Of a stretch of 5,173 nucleotides of DNA, positions 4,801 to 5,173 are shown piece by piece. Numbering within the stretch: the stretch's first letter is position 1; every line of letters starts with the position of its first letter. Origin of the DNA: GCA-020352575 sp964600365 (GTDB lineage: Bacteria > Actinomycetota > Acidimicrobiia > Spongiisociales > JAENVV01); NCBI GenBank assembly GCA_964600365.1, contig CAZRJG010000096.1:1-5173 (forward strand), in the 5' to 3' direction. Under the pieces are notes generated by a model. It was given only the letters and a program-made list of their open reading frames with translations. It was not told the DNA's origin and searched no databases. The position numbers were made by a program, and so were the translations under genes.

Positions 4801-5173
4801 ATGCGTCGTCGTGTCTTTGGCCTCGAGAGTGAGTTCGGGGTCACCTGCACGTTCCAGGGCCAACGACGCCTCAGCCCTGACGAAGTGGCCCGCTATCTCT
4901 TTCGACGAGTGGTCACATGGGGGCGCTCGTCGAACGTCTTCCTCGAGAACGGATCGCGCCTGTATCTCGACGTGGGCTCCCACCCCGAGTACGCCACGGC
5001 CGAATGCGACGACCTGCTCGACCTCGTCGCTCACGACAAGGCGGGGGAGTGGATCCTCCGCGACCTCGTCCAGGCGGCCGAGCAGCGACTCCTCGAAGAA
5101 GGGATCCGCGGGGAGATCTACCTCTTCAAGAACCACCCCGATTCGGCGGGCACCTCCTACGGCTGCCACGAGA
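4801..5173 (+). CDS. pafA: PafA, Pup-protein ligase, N-terminal part (3' truncated)
   Basis: PafA uses ATP to phosphorylate the C-terminal Glu of Pup and joins it to substrate lysines; it is the only ligase of the pathway. 124 complete codons are visible of about 450-480 expected. The frame is open to the window edge. The N-terminus RRRVFGLESEFGVTCTF carries the metal/nucleotide residues E9 and E11. RRLSPDEVARYLFRRVV and WGRSSNVFLENGSRLYLD are nearly identical to the mycobacterial protein as I recall it. NGSRLYLDVGSHPEY has the catalytic base at D57, the same number as in mycobacteria. Then AGEWILRDL, YLFKNHPDSAGTSYGCHE. There is no Dop-type insertion between strand 1 and the Asp motif, and VTCTF replaces the Dop sequence, which separates it from its paralogue dop upstream. 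The ATG at 4801 gives the standard N-terminus. Unlike the other genes it is separated from its neighbour, by 37 nt with a hairpin and a possible promoter. Confidence 0.97.
   Translation, partial: MRRRVFGLESEFGVTCTFQGQRRLSPDEVARYLFRRVVTWGRSSNVFLENGSRLYLDVGSHPEYATAECDDLLDLVAHDKAGEWILRDLVQAAEQRLLEEGIRGEIYLFKNHPDSAGTSYGCHE
5154..5173 (+). repeat. 20-nt exact direct repeat, copy in pafA (partner at 1342-1361)
   Basis: This is the second copy of the conserved YGCHE-encoding segment. It runs to the last base of the window, so the true repeat may be longer; the dop copy continues with AACGTGCTCC, and the equivalent bases of pafA are not visible. Confidence 0.65.

Noticed and set aside
911..5173. Mobile element, CRISPR array or tRNA/rRNA within the window
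   Set aside because: No transposase, terminal inverted repeats, spaced repeats or RNA gene folds are seen; coding sequence fills all but 38 bases.

Overview
The window is a nearly complete Pup-proteasome gene cluster, all on the + strand. The DNA is GC-rich, with codon third positions mostly G or C and many long antisense shadow frames. Every protein reads as close kin of the actinobacterial (mycobacterial-type) versions. An actinobacterium is very likely; a deep-branching class such as Acidimicrobiia is a guess that the sequence alone cannot settle.

Layout, left to right: the C-terminal half of the proteasomal AAA+ ATPase Mpa/ARC (1-911, cut inside its Walker A motif); dop, the Pup deamidase/depupylase (911-2386); pup, the 60-residue tag (2383-2565); prcB, the catalytic 20S beta subunit (2562-3350); prcA, the 20S alpha subunit (3347-3997); a SurE-family 5'-nucleotidase (GTG start, 3999-4763); and the first 124 codons of pafA, the Pup ligase (4801 to the window end). 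The first six genes are packed with 1-4 nt stop/start overlaps or a 1 nt gap, so they almost certainly form one translationally coupled operon. The only non-coding stretch is 37 nt before pafA. It holds a perfect 9-bp hairpin and a TAnnnT -10-like box placed as expected for a leaderless pafA transcript.

How it works together (family knowledge): PafA joins the C-terminal glutamate of Pup to lysines of target proteins. Mpa/ARC recognises the Pup tag, unfolds the target and threads it into the PrcA/PrcB 20S core. Dop removes Pup from targets. Here Pup is encoded with a terminal Glu (GGE) rather than Gln, so the deamidation step that Dop performs in mycobacteria should be unnecessary and Dop is probably only a depupylase.

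The system itself is known. The less ordinary points are the SurE gene lodged between prcA and pafA, the pre-activated Pup, the reuse of one GGGGAATGA junction at both ends of pup, an Ala instead of the usual Gly before the catalytic Thr of PrcB, the short 20S subunit tails, and the likely separate leaderless promoter of pafA. There is no stretch over 300 bases without a gene.
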